Assembly: GCA_030427145.1 (NCBI GenBank)
Contig: JAUHWT010000017.1
Location: forward strand, 61,934-125,933
Direction of reading: 5' to 3'
From: Alphaproteobacteria bacterium
GTDB lineage: Bacteria; Pseudomonadota; Alphaproteobacteria; Rhodobacterales; Rhodobacteraceae
DNA length: 64,000 bases
The stretch's first letter is position 1. Every line of letters starts with the position of its first letter. The notes under the pieces are model-generated. The model searched no databases and had not been told where the DNA came from. It saw nothing but the letters and a program-made list of their open reading frames with translations. This document shows, one piece after another, positions 27,336-35,200 of the stretch. Made by a program: the position numbers and the translations under genes.

Positions 27336-28424
27336 CTAGGCCGCCAGCGCGTAAGCCGCGGGCGCCACAAGCTCACCGGTTTCGCTGAACACGTAGACAT
27401 GCGCGGGATCGAGATAGACCGGCAGAGCGCTGCCCGGCTTCAGGTCATGCACACCATGCACCAGTCCAACCCAACGCGCGCCACCGTGGTCGAGATGCAC
27501 GAAGGTCTCCGACCCGGTCAGCTCCGTCACCACGAGTTTCGCGTCAAACCGGATGGCCTCATCGCCATGCCGCGAAATTTCCAGATGATTGGGCCTGAAC
27601 CCGGCCATGTATTTGCCGTCGGCAATGTCGGCCAGCGCACCGGTGGCCGGCGTTTTCAGCCCGTCGCCAAATTCCAGATGCCCGCCCGTTTTGGTGATGG
27701 GCAGGAAATTCATCGGCGGATCGCTGAACACCCGCGCCGTGGTCGCATCCACCGGCTGGCGATAAACGGTCGGCGTCGGGGCAAACTGCGTCACGCGCCC
27801 TTCCCAGAGCGTCGCGGTATTGCCCCCGAGCAGAAGCGCCTCCTCAGGTTCGGTTGTCGCGTAAACGAAAATCGAGCCCGATTCCTCGAAGATCTTCGGG
27901 ATCTCAACCCGCAACTCCTCGCGGAGCTTGTAGTCGAGGTTGGCCAGCGGCTCATCGAGCAGCACGAGCCCCGCGTTTTTCACCAGCGCCCGGGCCAGCG
28001 CGCATCTCTGCTGCTGTCCACCCGACAGCTCCAAGGGCTTGCGCTGAAGCATCGGTGTGAGCTGCATCAGCTCCGCCGCCTTGCCCACGGCGGCCTCAAT
28101 CTCGGCCTTCGACGCGCCGGTCAGCCGCAGGGGCGAGGCAATGTTCTCATAGACCGTCATGGACGGGTAGTTGATGAACTGCTGGTAGACCATTGCCACC
28201 TTACGTTCCTGCACCCGCACGCCGGTCACGTCCTGCCCGTCCTGGAAAATGCGGCCCTCCGAGGGCGCATCCAGACCGGCCATCAGCCGCATGAGGGAGG
28301 TCTTGCCGGAAAGCGTCGGACCAAGCAGCACGTTCATCGTGCCCTTTTCCAGAGTCAGATCGGTGGGGTGGATATGCGTCTCCCCCCCGACAAGCTTGGA
28401 AACACCCTTGAGTTCGAGTGTCAT
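27336..28424 (-). CDS. glpS: Glycerol ABC transporter ATPase, GlpS-like
   Basis: 362 residues. Walker A GPTLSGKT, Q-loop VYQQFINYP, signature LSGGQQQR, Walker B LVLLDEPLANLDY. A normal D-loop but an unusual H-loop: the region after Walker B reads IFVYATTEPEEALLL where most homologues have VTHDQ, so the switch histidine is missing. Paired with GlpT, which has the histidine but lacks the signature, the two ATPases look complementary. First gene of the operon; candidate operator repeats lie upstream. Confidence 0.9.
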   Translation of the reverse strand: MTLELKGVSKLVGGETHIHPTDLTLEKGTMNVLLGPTLSGKTSLMRLMAGLDAPSEGRIFQDGQDVTGVRVQERKVAMVYQQFINYPSMTVYENIASPLRLTGASKAEIEAAVGKAAELMQLTPMLQRKPLELSGGQQQRCALARALVKNAGLVLLDEPLANLDYKLREELRVEIPKIFEESGSIFVYATTEPEEALLLGGNTATLWEGRVTQFAPTPTVYRQPVDATTARVFSDPPMNFLPITKTGGHLEFGDGLKTPATGALADIADGKYMAGFRPNHLEISRHGDEAIRFDAKLVVTELTGSETFVHLDHGGARWVGLVHGVHDLKPGSALPVYLDPAHVYVFSETGELVAPAAYALAA

Positions 28425-28546
28425 TCAGCCTCCCCTGCGTGGCGTCTTTATGCCGTGTCCTGCCGACGCCCGTTGTTCATTTCCCGACTCCCAAGGGGTC
28501 AGGCCCAACACATGTGACAAAATTCCGTCGTCATGTGAAGAGGGTA

Positions 28547-28568
28547 TTTTCGTTTTTGTTCGTTTTTC
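28547..28568. promoter_or_regulatory. Repeated TTTTCGTTT-like boxes, candidate GlpR/DeoR-type operator
   Basis: TTTTCGTTT followed by TTGTTCGTTTTTC gives two tandem TTCGTTTT-like boxes about 125 bp upstream of glpS. Direct repeats of this kind are used by DeoR-family GlpR repressors. No glpR is adjacent, so the link is inference. Confidence 0.4.
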
Positions 28569-28660
28569 CGTCGATAATGTTCCAATAGAACCAATCGCCG
28601 AAATTACAGACCAGTTTCAACCACAGTCATATTTGAGCCTGTACCGCTTCGCGTCCAGCA

Positions 28661-29623
28661 TTATCCGGCGGCAAGCCCGAGTATTTTCGCGCGGTCGAAA
28701 TTTGCCCCGCACAAAACCACCACCGACGTCTTCCCACGCAGATCTCCCGCCACCTTCAGGAACCCCGCCAGTGCCAGCGCCGCCGCGCCCTCCACCAGCA
28801 TCTGCTCCTCCTGGGCAAGCCTGCGCACCGCCTCCGCAATCTCCGCCTCGCTGCACGAAACAACCTCGTCCACGACCTCCATGGCGAGCGGCAGGGTCAG
28901 GCTGTCCTCATCCATGCCGCCGGCAATCCCGTCGGCCAGTGTCTCGAAATGCTCGGTTTCCACCACGCGCCCTGCCTCCAACGACGCCCGGAGCGTATCG
29001 GAATTTTTCGCCGCGACACCATAGACCCGCGTCCCCGGACGACAGCTTTTCAGAACCGACCCGATCCCGGAAATCAGCCCGCCGCCCCCCATCGCCACAA
29101 AAATCGTGTCGATCCTTTCCGCCTGCTCCAGCAGTTCCAGGCCAATCGTCCCCTGCCCGGCAATGACCTCCGGATCATTGTAGGGCGACACGTACCGCCA
29201 GGACCCATCCGCCGCGAGGTCCTGGGCGTGTTTCTCGGACAGACCGGATTCCTCACCGTGCTGGATGATCTCCACGCCATACCCGGCAATCCGCGACCGC
29301 TTCGCCTCCGCCACCGTGGTCGGCAGAACCACCGTCAGGTTCTGCCCGGTCAAAGACGCCGCACGGGCCGAAGCGATGCCGTGGTTGCCGGAGGACGCGG
29401 TGATCAACCGGCTGCCCGGCTCCATCGCCGTCATCCGGCTCGCCGCGCCGCGCATCTTGAACGATCCTGTCAGCTGAAAGTTCTCGGCCTTGAACCGAAG
29501 GTCACAGCCCAGGGCCTCTCCCACGCCCCGCGAGGGCAGGAGCGGCGTCCGGTAAATCAGATCCGCGATCCTCTCCCGCGCCCGCACGGATCGCGCCGCG
29601 ACCACCTCCAAAGCCTCTGACAT
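28661..29623 (-). CDS. Threonine dehydratase / serine racemase family PLP enzyme
   Basis: 320 residues of fold-type II PLP enzyme. PLP lysine Lys56 in TGSFKMRGA, ASSGNHGIA substrate loop and the phosphate-binding glycine stretch MGGGGLISG are all present. Length (no C-terminal ACT regulatory domain) fits catabolic threonine dehydratase, serine racemase or hydroxyaspartate-type enzymes. It follows a cysteine-desulfurase-like gene by 2 bp; the pairing suggests metabolism of a hydroxylated amino acid. Exact substrate not assignable. Confidence 0.88.
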   Translation of the reverse strand: MSEALEVVAARSVRARERIADLIYRTPLLPSRGVGEALGCDLRFKAENFQLTGSFKMRGAASRMTAMEPGSRLITASSGNHGIASARAASLTGQNLTVVLPTTVAEAKRSRIAGYGVEIIQHGEESGLSEKHAQDLAADGSWRYVSPYNDPEVIAGQGTIGLELLEQAERIDTIFVAMGGGGLISGIGSVLKSCRPGTRVYGVAAKNSDTLRASLEAGRVVETEHFETLADGIAGGMDEDSLTLPLAMEVVDEVVSCSEAEIAEAVRRLAQEEQMLVEGAAALALAGFLKVAGDLRGKTSVVVLCGANFDRAKILGLAAG

Positions 29624-29624
29624 C

Positions 29625-30875
29625 TCAGCCTCCCGCTATCGCCGCAGCAACCGCATCCACGACCCGCGTGACTTCCTCAGTGGTATTGTACTGCGCCAGA
29701 CCAATCCGGACCACGCCCTCATCCAGCGGCAGTTCAAGCGCCCGCGCCGGTTCCCAGGCGTAGTTGTGGCCGTGCCAGACAAATATGCCCTGCCCGCCCA
29801 AAGCCGTCGCAATTTCCAGCGGCTTCACCCGCGCATGGCGGAACGACACGGTCGGAACCCGCTCCCCGACCCGCGCCGGGTCGGTAATGCCATAGACCGT
29901 CACGCCATCCAGAGCCTGAAGCCCCGCGATCAGCTGCAGGGTCATCGCCTCCTCATGCTCCCGCGCCGCCGCATAGGCCTGCGCGATCAGGTCCCGCCGC
30001 GACCCCGTGCCGCCAGACATCCGTCCCAGTTCCTCAAACCAGGCAACAGTCGCAGACAAACCCGCCAACAGCTCATATTGCGGCGTCCCCGCCTCAAACC
30101 GGCCAGGCAACTCATCCGTCACGCACCGGCCCTTGTAGGGATGCAGTTCCGTCAGAAGCGTCTCACGCCCCCAGACGATCCCCATATGCGGCCCGAAAAA
30201 CTTGTAGGACGAACAGGCCAGAAAATCACAGCCCAGCTCCTGAACATCGACCAGGTGATGCGGCGCAAGCTGAACCGCATCCACGTAAACCAGCGCGTCC
30301 GCCTCATGCGCCACCTCCGCCAGCGTCCGTACGTCATTGATGGCCCCGGTCATGTTGCTCGCGTAGTTCAGAGCAACGAGCCGCGTCCGGTCGGATAAAA
30401 CCTCAGCCAGGTCCTCCGGTCTGACCTGCCAGGTCTCCCGGTCAAAATCGACCCAGATGATGCGCAGGCCCTTTTCCTTCGCCACCTCCAGCCACGGGCC
30501 GACATTGCCCTCGTGCTCCATGCGGGTGATGACGATCTCATCGCCCGGCTGGAAATCCCGGCAGATGCTGCGCGACAGATGAAAGGTGAGCGAAGTCATG
30601 CTCTGCCCGATCACCACCTCCCGCGCGGAGGCGGCCCCGAGGAACAGCGCCATGTCCTCATGGGCTGTTTCGGCGATCCGGTCCGTGGCCTGGCTCGTCG
30701 CGAACATGCCTCCGGAATTGCTGGAATGGTTCAGAAAGTAGTCACCGATGGCCCCGACCACCGTCTGCGGCACCTGCGTCCCGGCGGGGTTGTCAAGATA
30801 GACCCGCTCCCGTCCCTCATCCCTCACCGCAAGCGACGGAAACCGCTCGCGCACGCGCATCACCGGAAAACCCAT
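29625..30875 (-). CDS. Cysteine-desulfurase-like PLP protein lacking the usual active-site cysteine motif
   Basis: 416 residues of the class V aminotransferase superfamily. Cofactor residues are visible: His121 in RMEHEGN, Asp199 in VYVDAVQ and PLP lysine Lys225 in SSYKFFGPH. True desulfurases have an HHC-type motif before the final RASLAxYNT; here the corresponding part reads HGHNYAWEPARAL and VVRIGLAQYNT without cysteine. It therefore belongs to the 'cysteine desulfurase-like' group and is probably a lyase or aminotransferase. Start at 30875 follows AAGGGG. Operon partner of the threonine-dehydratase-like gene. Confidence 0.85.
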   Translation of the reverse strand: MGFPVMRVRERFPSLAVRDEGRERVYLDNPAGTQVPQTVVGAIGDYFLNHSSNSGGMFATSQATDRIAETAHEDMALFLGAASAREVVIGQSMTSLTFHLSRSICRDFQPGDEIVITRMEHEGNVGPWLEVAKEKGLRIIWVDFDRETWQVRPEDLAEVLSDRTRLVALNYASNMTGAINDVRTLAEVAHEADALVYVDAVQLAPHHLVDVQELGCDFLACSSYKFFGPHMGIVWGRETLLTELHPYKGRCVTDELPGRFEAGTPQYELLAGLSATVAWFEELGRMSGGTGSRRDLIAQAYAAAREHEEAMTLQLIAGLQALDGVTVYGITDPARVGERVPTVSFRHARVKPLEIATALGGQGIFVWHGHNYAWEPARALELPLDEGVVRIGLAQYNTTEEVTRVVDAVAAAIAGG

Positions 30876-31045
30876 ATTATCCCCTTAAGACTGCCGGGCC
30901 TCCGCGGCCCACGGCGCACTGTCTTCCCGAAACCGCACAAAATAACAACAGCCTCCACGTTCCCCGATACACTTCGCGGGCGGAAGCGGATACACCCTGC
31001 GCACTGGCCCGCCCGACCAAAGACCTGATCCAGCCGGAGACCACA

Positions 31046-31522
31046 GTGCAGGACACCACACGACCGCCCCATCCCTTCGCCGGGGACGCCGATCCGGAGC
31101 GGATGGGGCATAACCGCGCCTGGTTCAACCTGCTTCGCGTCCACCGCCATCTGCACCCCCAGGTCGCGCGCCACCTGCGCGAGGCGGGGATCGAGGACCC
31201 GATCTGGCATGAGATCATGATCGACATCGGCCGCGCGGGTGAGGCCGGCCGGCGGATGCATGACGTGGAAAAGCACCTCTACGTGCCCCAGTACAGCCTC
31301 TCGCGTCACGTCTCCCGCCTTGTGGACCGCGGCTGGGTCTCGCGCAGTGCTGCGTCGGGCAAAGGCCGCGGCCAGGTTCTCCACCTCACCCCGGAAGGCA
31401 AGGCCGTCGATGCGGAGGTCTGGCCCCTGTACGAAGAGGCCATACACCAGGTCATCGGCACGCGGCTGAGCCCCGACGAGGGCTATCAGCTCGCGCGCCT
31501 CCTGATCCGCCTCTACGACTGA
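31046..31522 (+). CDS. MarR family transcriptional regulator
   Basis: 158 residues with a winged helix-turn-helix. The recognition region SQYSLSRHVSRLVDRGWVSR, read as YSLSRHVSRLVDRGWVSR, and wing SGKGRGQVLHLTPEGKAV match the family. It starts at a GTG after CCGGAGA. It is divergent from the PLP enzyme pair (170 bp apart) and 228 bp upstream of the orphan binding protein, so it may control either. Ligand unknown. Confidence 0.88.
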   Translation: MQDTTRPPHPFAGDADPERMGHNRAWFNLLRVHRHLHPQVARHLREAGIEDPIWHEIMIDIGRAGEAGRRMHDVEKHLYVPQYSLSRHVSRLVDRGWVSRSAASGKGRGQVLHLTPEGKAVDAEVWPLYEEAIHQVIGTRLSPDEGYQLARLLIRLYD

Positions 31523-31706
31523 GGCCGTCCCTGCGCCATTGACGCGCATGCCCCCGTCTGTAACCATCCCACCGCAACAGCGTACATCTCTGGCTGTGTC
31601 ATGCAGGGTCCAAAACCGGCAAAAGCCTGTGCGGGCCGGCGGATTTGCCGACCGCGGTCATGGGATTGCCACCGGTAAAACCGGCGACGCGGGAACACAA
31701 CGAACA

Positions 31707-31725
31707 GGGAGCGCCCACCGCTCCC
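31707..31725 (+). other. Perfect hairpin in the leader of the Tat-exported binding protein
   Basis: GGGAGCG and CGCTCCC pair across a CCCAC loop 25 bp before the start codon and just before AGGAAGGAA. It could control translation or stabilise the mRNA 5' end. Confidence 0.5.
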
Positions 31726-31750
31726 GATAAACAGGAAGGAATAGGGAAAC

Positions 31751-33331
31751 ATGACCCTGATCAGGAAACCGACAACCTTTGCCCAGCCGACGCGCCGCGC
31801 GTTTCTGGGCGCGACGGCCGCGGCCGCGGGTCTCGCCTCGACCGGGACACTGCTCGGCGTCCGGCCCGCGCGGGCGCAGGAACGTGGCGGCACCATCCGC
31901 GTGGCAAAAGGCCACGGCAACACCAGCGACACGCTAGATCCGGCAACCTGGACCAACGGCTTTACCGTGGCGCTCTCGCTCGGGATGCAGGGCTTCCTGA
32001 CCAAGGTGGCCGTGGACGGCACCGCCGAACCCGACATTGCCGAAAGCTGGGAAGCCACCCCCGACGCCAAAACCTGGCGCTTCAAGATCCGCTCCGGCGC
32101 GACGTTCCATTCCGGCAAGGAGGTCACCCTCGACGACGTGATCGACTCCGTGAACTACCATCGAGGCGAGAACTCGACCTCCGTGGCCAAACCTCTGGTG
32201 GACCCGATTGTCGAAATCACGAAGGACGGCTCCGACACCGTTGTCTTCCAGCTCGAGACCGGCAGCGCCGACTTCCCCTTCGTCTTCACCGACTACCACA
32301 TGGCCATCTGCCCCTCGGACGGGTCGGGCGGCATCGACTGGCGCTCCGGCGACGGCTGCGGCCCCTACCGCCTCGTGGAATTCGATCCCGGCGTGGTGGC
32401 ACGGCTTGAGCGGTTCGAGAATGACTGGAACCAGGACCGCGGCTTCATCCAGACCGTGGAAATGCTCTCGGTCGTCGACCTCAACGCGCGCACCACGGCC
32501 CTGACCTCCGGCGATGTGGACGCGATTGACAAGCTGGACCTGAAAACCGTGGGCCTTTTGGGCCGCAACCCCAATGTCGGCATCCACTCCATCGCCGGTC
32601 CGCAGTACTACAGCTTCGCCGCCCGCTGCGACGTGAGCCCGCTCGACAGCGTCAACGTACGCCTCGCTCTGAAACACGCCATCAACCGCGAGGAACTGGT
32701 CGAGAAAATCCTCTTCGGCCACGGCACCGTGGGCAAGGACCAGCCCATCGGCCCAAGCTACCGCTTCCACGACCCGGACCTGGCCCAGACGCCATACGAC
32801 CCGGACAAGGCGAAGTTCTACCTCAAGGAAGCCGGTCTCGACAGCCTCGACGTCGAACTTTCCGCCGCCGACGCGGCCTTCCCTGGCGCGGTGGATGCGG
32901 CGGTTCTCTACCAGAACTCGGCCACGGCCGCGGGCATCAACGTCAACGTCAAGCGCGTGCCAAATGACGGCTACTGGTCCGATGTTTGGCTGAAGGATCC
33001 GTTCTGCGCCGTGTACTGGGGCGGACGTCCGACCGAGGACCAGATCTTCACCACGGCCTATGCCGGCGGTGCGGCCTGGAACGACAGCTACTGGCAGAAC
33101 GACCGCTTCGACGAACTGCTCGTCGCGGCCCGTGCCGAACTGGACGAAGCGAAACGCCGCGAAATGTATGGCGAAATGCAGCAGATCGCCTCAACCGACG
33201 GCGGCACGGTCCTGCCCATGTTCGCGAACTTCGTCTTCGCCACCGGCGCCCGCGTCGTCCACGGCGACATGGCCTCCAACTTCGACCAGGACGGCGAACG
33301 CTGGATGGAACGCTGGTCCCTGTCCGGTTGA
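31751..33331 (+). CDS. Tat-exported ABC substrate-binding protein, family 5 (peptide/nickel type)
   Basis: 526 residues. The N-terminus has a twin-arginine signal (TRRAFLG followed by an Ala-rich h-region and ARA-QE cleavage). The mature part shows family 5 features: LVEFDPG, DPVRLALKHAINREELVEKI-like segment (seen as VRLALKHAINREELVEKI) and FANFVFATGARV near the C-terminus. Such proteins bind peptides, sugars or opines. No permease or ATPase genes are adjacent; instead a hairpin and a tetR fragment follow, so the gene is an orphan here. Confidence 0.88.
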   Translation: MTLIRKPTTFAQPTRRAFLGATAAAAGLASTGTLLGVRPARAQERGGTIRVAKGHGNTSDTLDPATWTNGFTVALSLGMQGFLTKVAVDGTAEPDIAESWEATPDAKTWRFKIRSGATFHSGKEVTLDDVIDSVNYHRGENSTSVAKPLVDPIVEITKDGSDTVVFQLETGSADFPFVFTDYHMAICPSDGSGGIDWRSGDGCGPYRLVEFDPGVVARLERFENDWNQDRGFIQTVEMLSVVDLNARTTALTSGDVDAIDKLDLKTVGLLGRNPNVGIHSIAGPQYYSFAARCDVSPLDSVNVRLALKHAINREELVEKILFGHGTVGKDQPIGPSYRFHDPDLAQTPYDPDKAKFYLKEAGLDSLDVELSAADAAFPGAVDAAVLYQNSATAAGINVNVKRVPNDGYWSDVWLKDPFCAVYWGGRPTEDQIFTTAYAGGAAWNDSYWQNDRFDELLVAARAELDEAKRREMYGEMQQIASTDGGTVLPMFANFVFATGARVVHGDMASNFDQDGERWMERWSLSG

Positions 33332-33345
33332 TCCACACGACTTTA

Positions 33346-33372
33346 CTGCCGGAGCCCCCGCGGTTCCGGCAG
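33346..33372 (+). terminator. Hairpin after the orphan binding protein gene
   Basis: CTGCCGGA and TTCCGGCAG form a stem across a ~10-nt GC-rich loop 15 bp after the stop codon. No T-tract follows, so it is a weak or factor-assisted terminator candidate. Confidence 0.5.
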
Positions 33373-33377
33373 ACCCC

Positions 33378-33528
33378 CTATGTCTCCAGACCCTCAAGAA
33401 GCGTATTGAGCGCCGCCTCAATGGGACTGTCCCCGACCTTTTCCGGTATGAGAAACCCTTCCAGATCCAGCATCGTCAGACCATGCAGCTGCGCCCAGCA
33501 GGCGGCCGCCTGACCGCGCACCAGATGC
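33378..33528 (-). pseudogene. tetR 3'-end fragment (duplicate of the end of the tetR gene at 34509-35132)
   Basis: Encodes the last ~49 residues of a TetR protein, from HLVRGQAAACWAQLHG to NTLLEGLET-stop. The intact gene reads HPVRGQAAACWAQLHG to NTLLEGLEE. The distal ~90 nt differ at only about three positions, while the stop-proximal part has several changes. There is no start codon and the similarity stops at 33528 where AT-rich DNA begins. It is either the displaced original 3' end or a leftover of a second copy. Confidence 0.85.
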
Positions 33529-34508
33529 TATTGTGGCACGCAAAAAAAGACGGAACAGTCGTAGCCGACCAACTAAATGCTCCCTAAGTGTTACCTAAAA
33601 ACCGAGAATACAGATCACTAGACCGATCGGTCATCCCAATTGCAATAGCGCCTTTTGTACCGTCTCGAAGGTGTTCGATGTCTGTCAAGTTAGTCCCGGT
33701 GAACATGGCTTGAATAAGATCTTCTGCATATTTGTGTTGGGAGAAGAAACGCCTAAAGGCAAATGCATATGCATCTGCAAATTGAAGTGGTGGCTCATAT
33801 TTCTTTTCGGCAAAATGTATTGCTCCAACTATCCGCCTGACGCTCCCAAACTTCCGCGTCATGCTCGATCTTTGACGCTGCATCTCCCAGTGCAATTTCC
33901 GCAATGTCTGCCGCATTTTGTTTGTGTCCTCGGAAATTACCGTAGCAATTTCTGATGGAGGATAAATGCGATCGCTGATGGCATCTGCGGCATACAGTGC
34001 GCGGTCGTGCGCAGTTAAGTGGCGCCTTGTCGCGCGATCCTTACGGGAAAGGGTCAAGTCGTCATCGGCGGCCAAGGCTGCACCGATCGAGATCGTAATT
34101 TCACTCGCTCTAATCACGCTCAGCATGTCTTTTACGAATTGCCAACGCTTCTCCACGGACCAGTCTGTGTACGGCGTCTTTTTCCCTGAAGTAATGTCTT
34201 TTGCATGGAATATGAACCTGTCACACGCGTCAGTTTGTATGTATTCTGACACAACTTTCTGCCGGAAATTTTCTACTTCGCGCCACTTATTGTGCGGAAT
34301 AATAACTGCGGCGACTACCGTGACCGATTCATGTTCAGCAGGGCTAGTGCCAGCTTCATCAACATATATATTTACCAAATTCAGCGCTCAATTTTTGGGG
34401 TTGCAAAAAAATTTGTAATTGTCCGAAAAATCTTAGTACATACTAACTTTTCAAGATAATTGCGAAATAGCGAACACGTTGCAATATATTCATCCAAAAC
34501 TACAGAAT
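33529..34508. mobile_element. AT-rich inserted segment carrying a DUF3800 gene
   Basis: Base composition drops sharply at 33529 and returns at about 34509. The segment is bounded by the tetR fragment on one side and the matching 3' end of complete tetR on the other, with one gene inside and no integrase or transposase. The borders fit an integration or recombination event at the tetR 3' end. The remaining 130 bp before tetR is AT-rich and without a gene. Confidence 0.6.
33584..34378 (-). CDS. DUF3800 domain protein, probably acquired
   Basis: 264 residues. DUF3800 hallmarks are present: N-terminal VNIYVDEAGTS with Asp7/Glu8, a FIFHAKDI motif (58-61), acidic pair at 150-151, and PLQFADAYAFAFRRFF near 198-211. 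The family has an RNase H-like fold with predicted nuclease-type acidic residues and is often found in variable or defence-related loci. It begins at TTG (34378) with a poor ribosome site. Codon and base use are AT-rich, unlike all neighbours, so horizontal acquisition is likely. Function in this cell is unknown. Confidence 0.82.
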   Translation of the reverse strand: MVNIYVDEAGTSPAEHESVTVVAAVIIPHNKWREVENFRQKVVSEYIQTDACDRFIFHAKDITSGKKTPYTDWSVEKRWQFVKDMLSVIRASEITISIGAALAADDDLTLSRKDRATRRHLTAHDRALYAADAISDRIYPPSEIATVISEDTNKMRQTLRKLHWEMQRQRSSMTRKFGSVRRIVGAIHFAEKKYEPPLQFADAYAFAFRRFFSQHKYAEDLIQAMFTGTNLTDIEHLRDGTKGAIAIGMTDRSSDLYSRFLGNT

Positions 34509-35132
34509 TTACTCTTCTAAACCCTCCAACAGCGTGTTGAGTGCCGCCTCAACAGGTTTCTCCCCGACCTTCTCCGGTATGAGAAATCCTTCCAGATCCA
34601 GCATCGTCAGACCATGCAACTGCGCCCAGCAGGCGGCCGCCTGACCGCGCACCGGATGCGGGCGAACCGCGCCCTCCCGCTGCCCCTGCTCGATCATCTC
34701 GACGGCCAGTTCAAAGGTCGCGGCGGCCCTCGGATCGCCCTGCGTCTGCTCCGTTACCACACCACTGCCCAGCATCAGCCGGTACAGCGCGGGGTGGTCG
34801 TGGGCGAACTGAAGATAGACCTTCGCGACACGTAGAAACTTCGCACGGAAAGTGGCGGGCTCCTCCATCGCCGCGCGAATGCGCTCATAGGCACGGTCAA
34901 ACCCGATCAGGGCCAGTTCCCCCAGCAGCGACATCTTGTCGGGAAAATGCTTGTAGGGCGCGGAATGGCTCACCCCTGCCCGTCGCGCCACCTCGCGCAG
35001 GGTGAAGTTCCATCCATCCTCCTCCAGCATCATTTCCATGGCCGTATCAAGGATCGCATTGCGCAGATCCCCGTGATGATAGGGGCGGTTTTGCTTTTCT
35101 TTCATAACATCCACAATTTTTTTCACCGGCAT
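34509..35132 (-). CDS. TetR/AcrR family transcriptional regulator
   Basis: 207 residues. N-terminal helix-turn-helix with LREVARRAGVSHSAPYKHFPDK, recognised as the TetR motif (SHSAPYKHFPDK), then a TetR_C-type effector domain. A start at 35105 (MKEKQNRPYHHGDLR) is also possible and would leave the operator at 35132-35148 outside the coding region. Divergent from the coniferyl-aldehyde-dehydrogenase-like gene, which it probably represses. Its 3' end is duplicated 1 kb away beyond the inserted DUF3800 segment. Confidence 0.9.
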   Translation of the reverse strand: MPVKKIVDVMKEKQNRPYHHGDLRNAILDTAMEMMLEEDGWNFTLREVARRAGVSHSAPYKHFPDKMSLLGELALIGFDRAYERIRAAMEEPATFRAKFLRVAKVYLQFAHDHPALYRLMLGSGVVTEQTQGDPRAAATFELAVEMIEQGQREGAVRPHPVRGQAAACWAQLHGLTMLDLEGFLIPEKVGEKPVEAALNTLLEGLEE

Positions 35133-35186
35133 GTTGACAATGTCTACATACAGGCCCAGTTAAGTCAAGTTGTCACTGTCTACATA
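35132..35186. promoter_or_regulatory. TetR operator candidates between tetR and the aldehyde dehydrogenase gene
   Basis: TGTTGACA-A-TGTCTACA at 35132-35148 is a near-perfect palindrome, and its right half TGTCTACATA (35141-35150) recurs as a direct repeat at 35177-35186. These lie in the short divergent promoter region, so one bound regulator could control both genes. Confidence 0.6.
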
Positions 35187-35200
35187 GGCTGGAAAGAGAA

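Noticed and set aside
29625..30875. Annotation as a true cysteine desulfurase (sufS)
   Set aside because: The cysteine-bearing motif is absent and no suf/isc genes are near.
31523..31750. Possible small RNA or gene in the gap before the Tat binding protein
   Set aside because: Only the short hairpin stands out; no promoter-terminator pair or open frame of substance.
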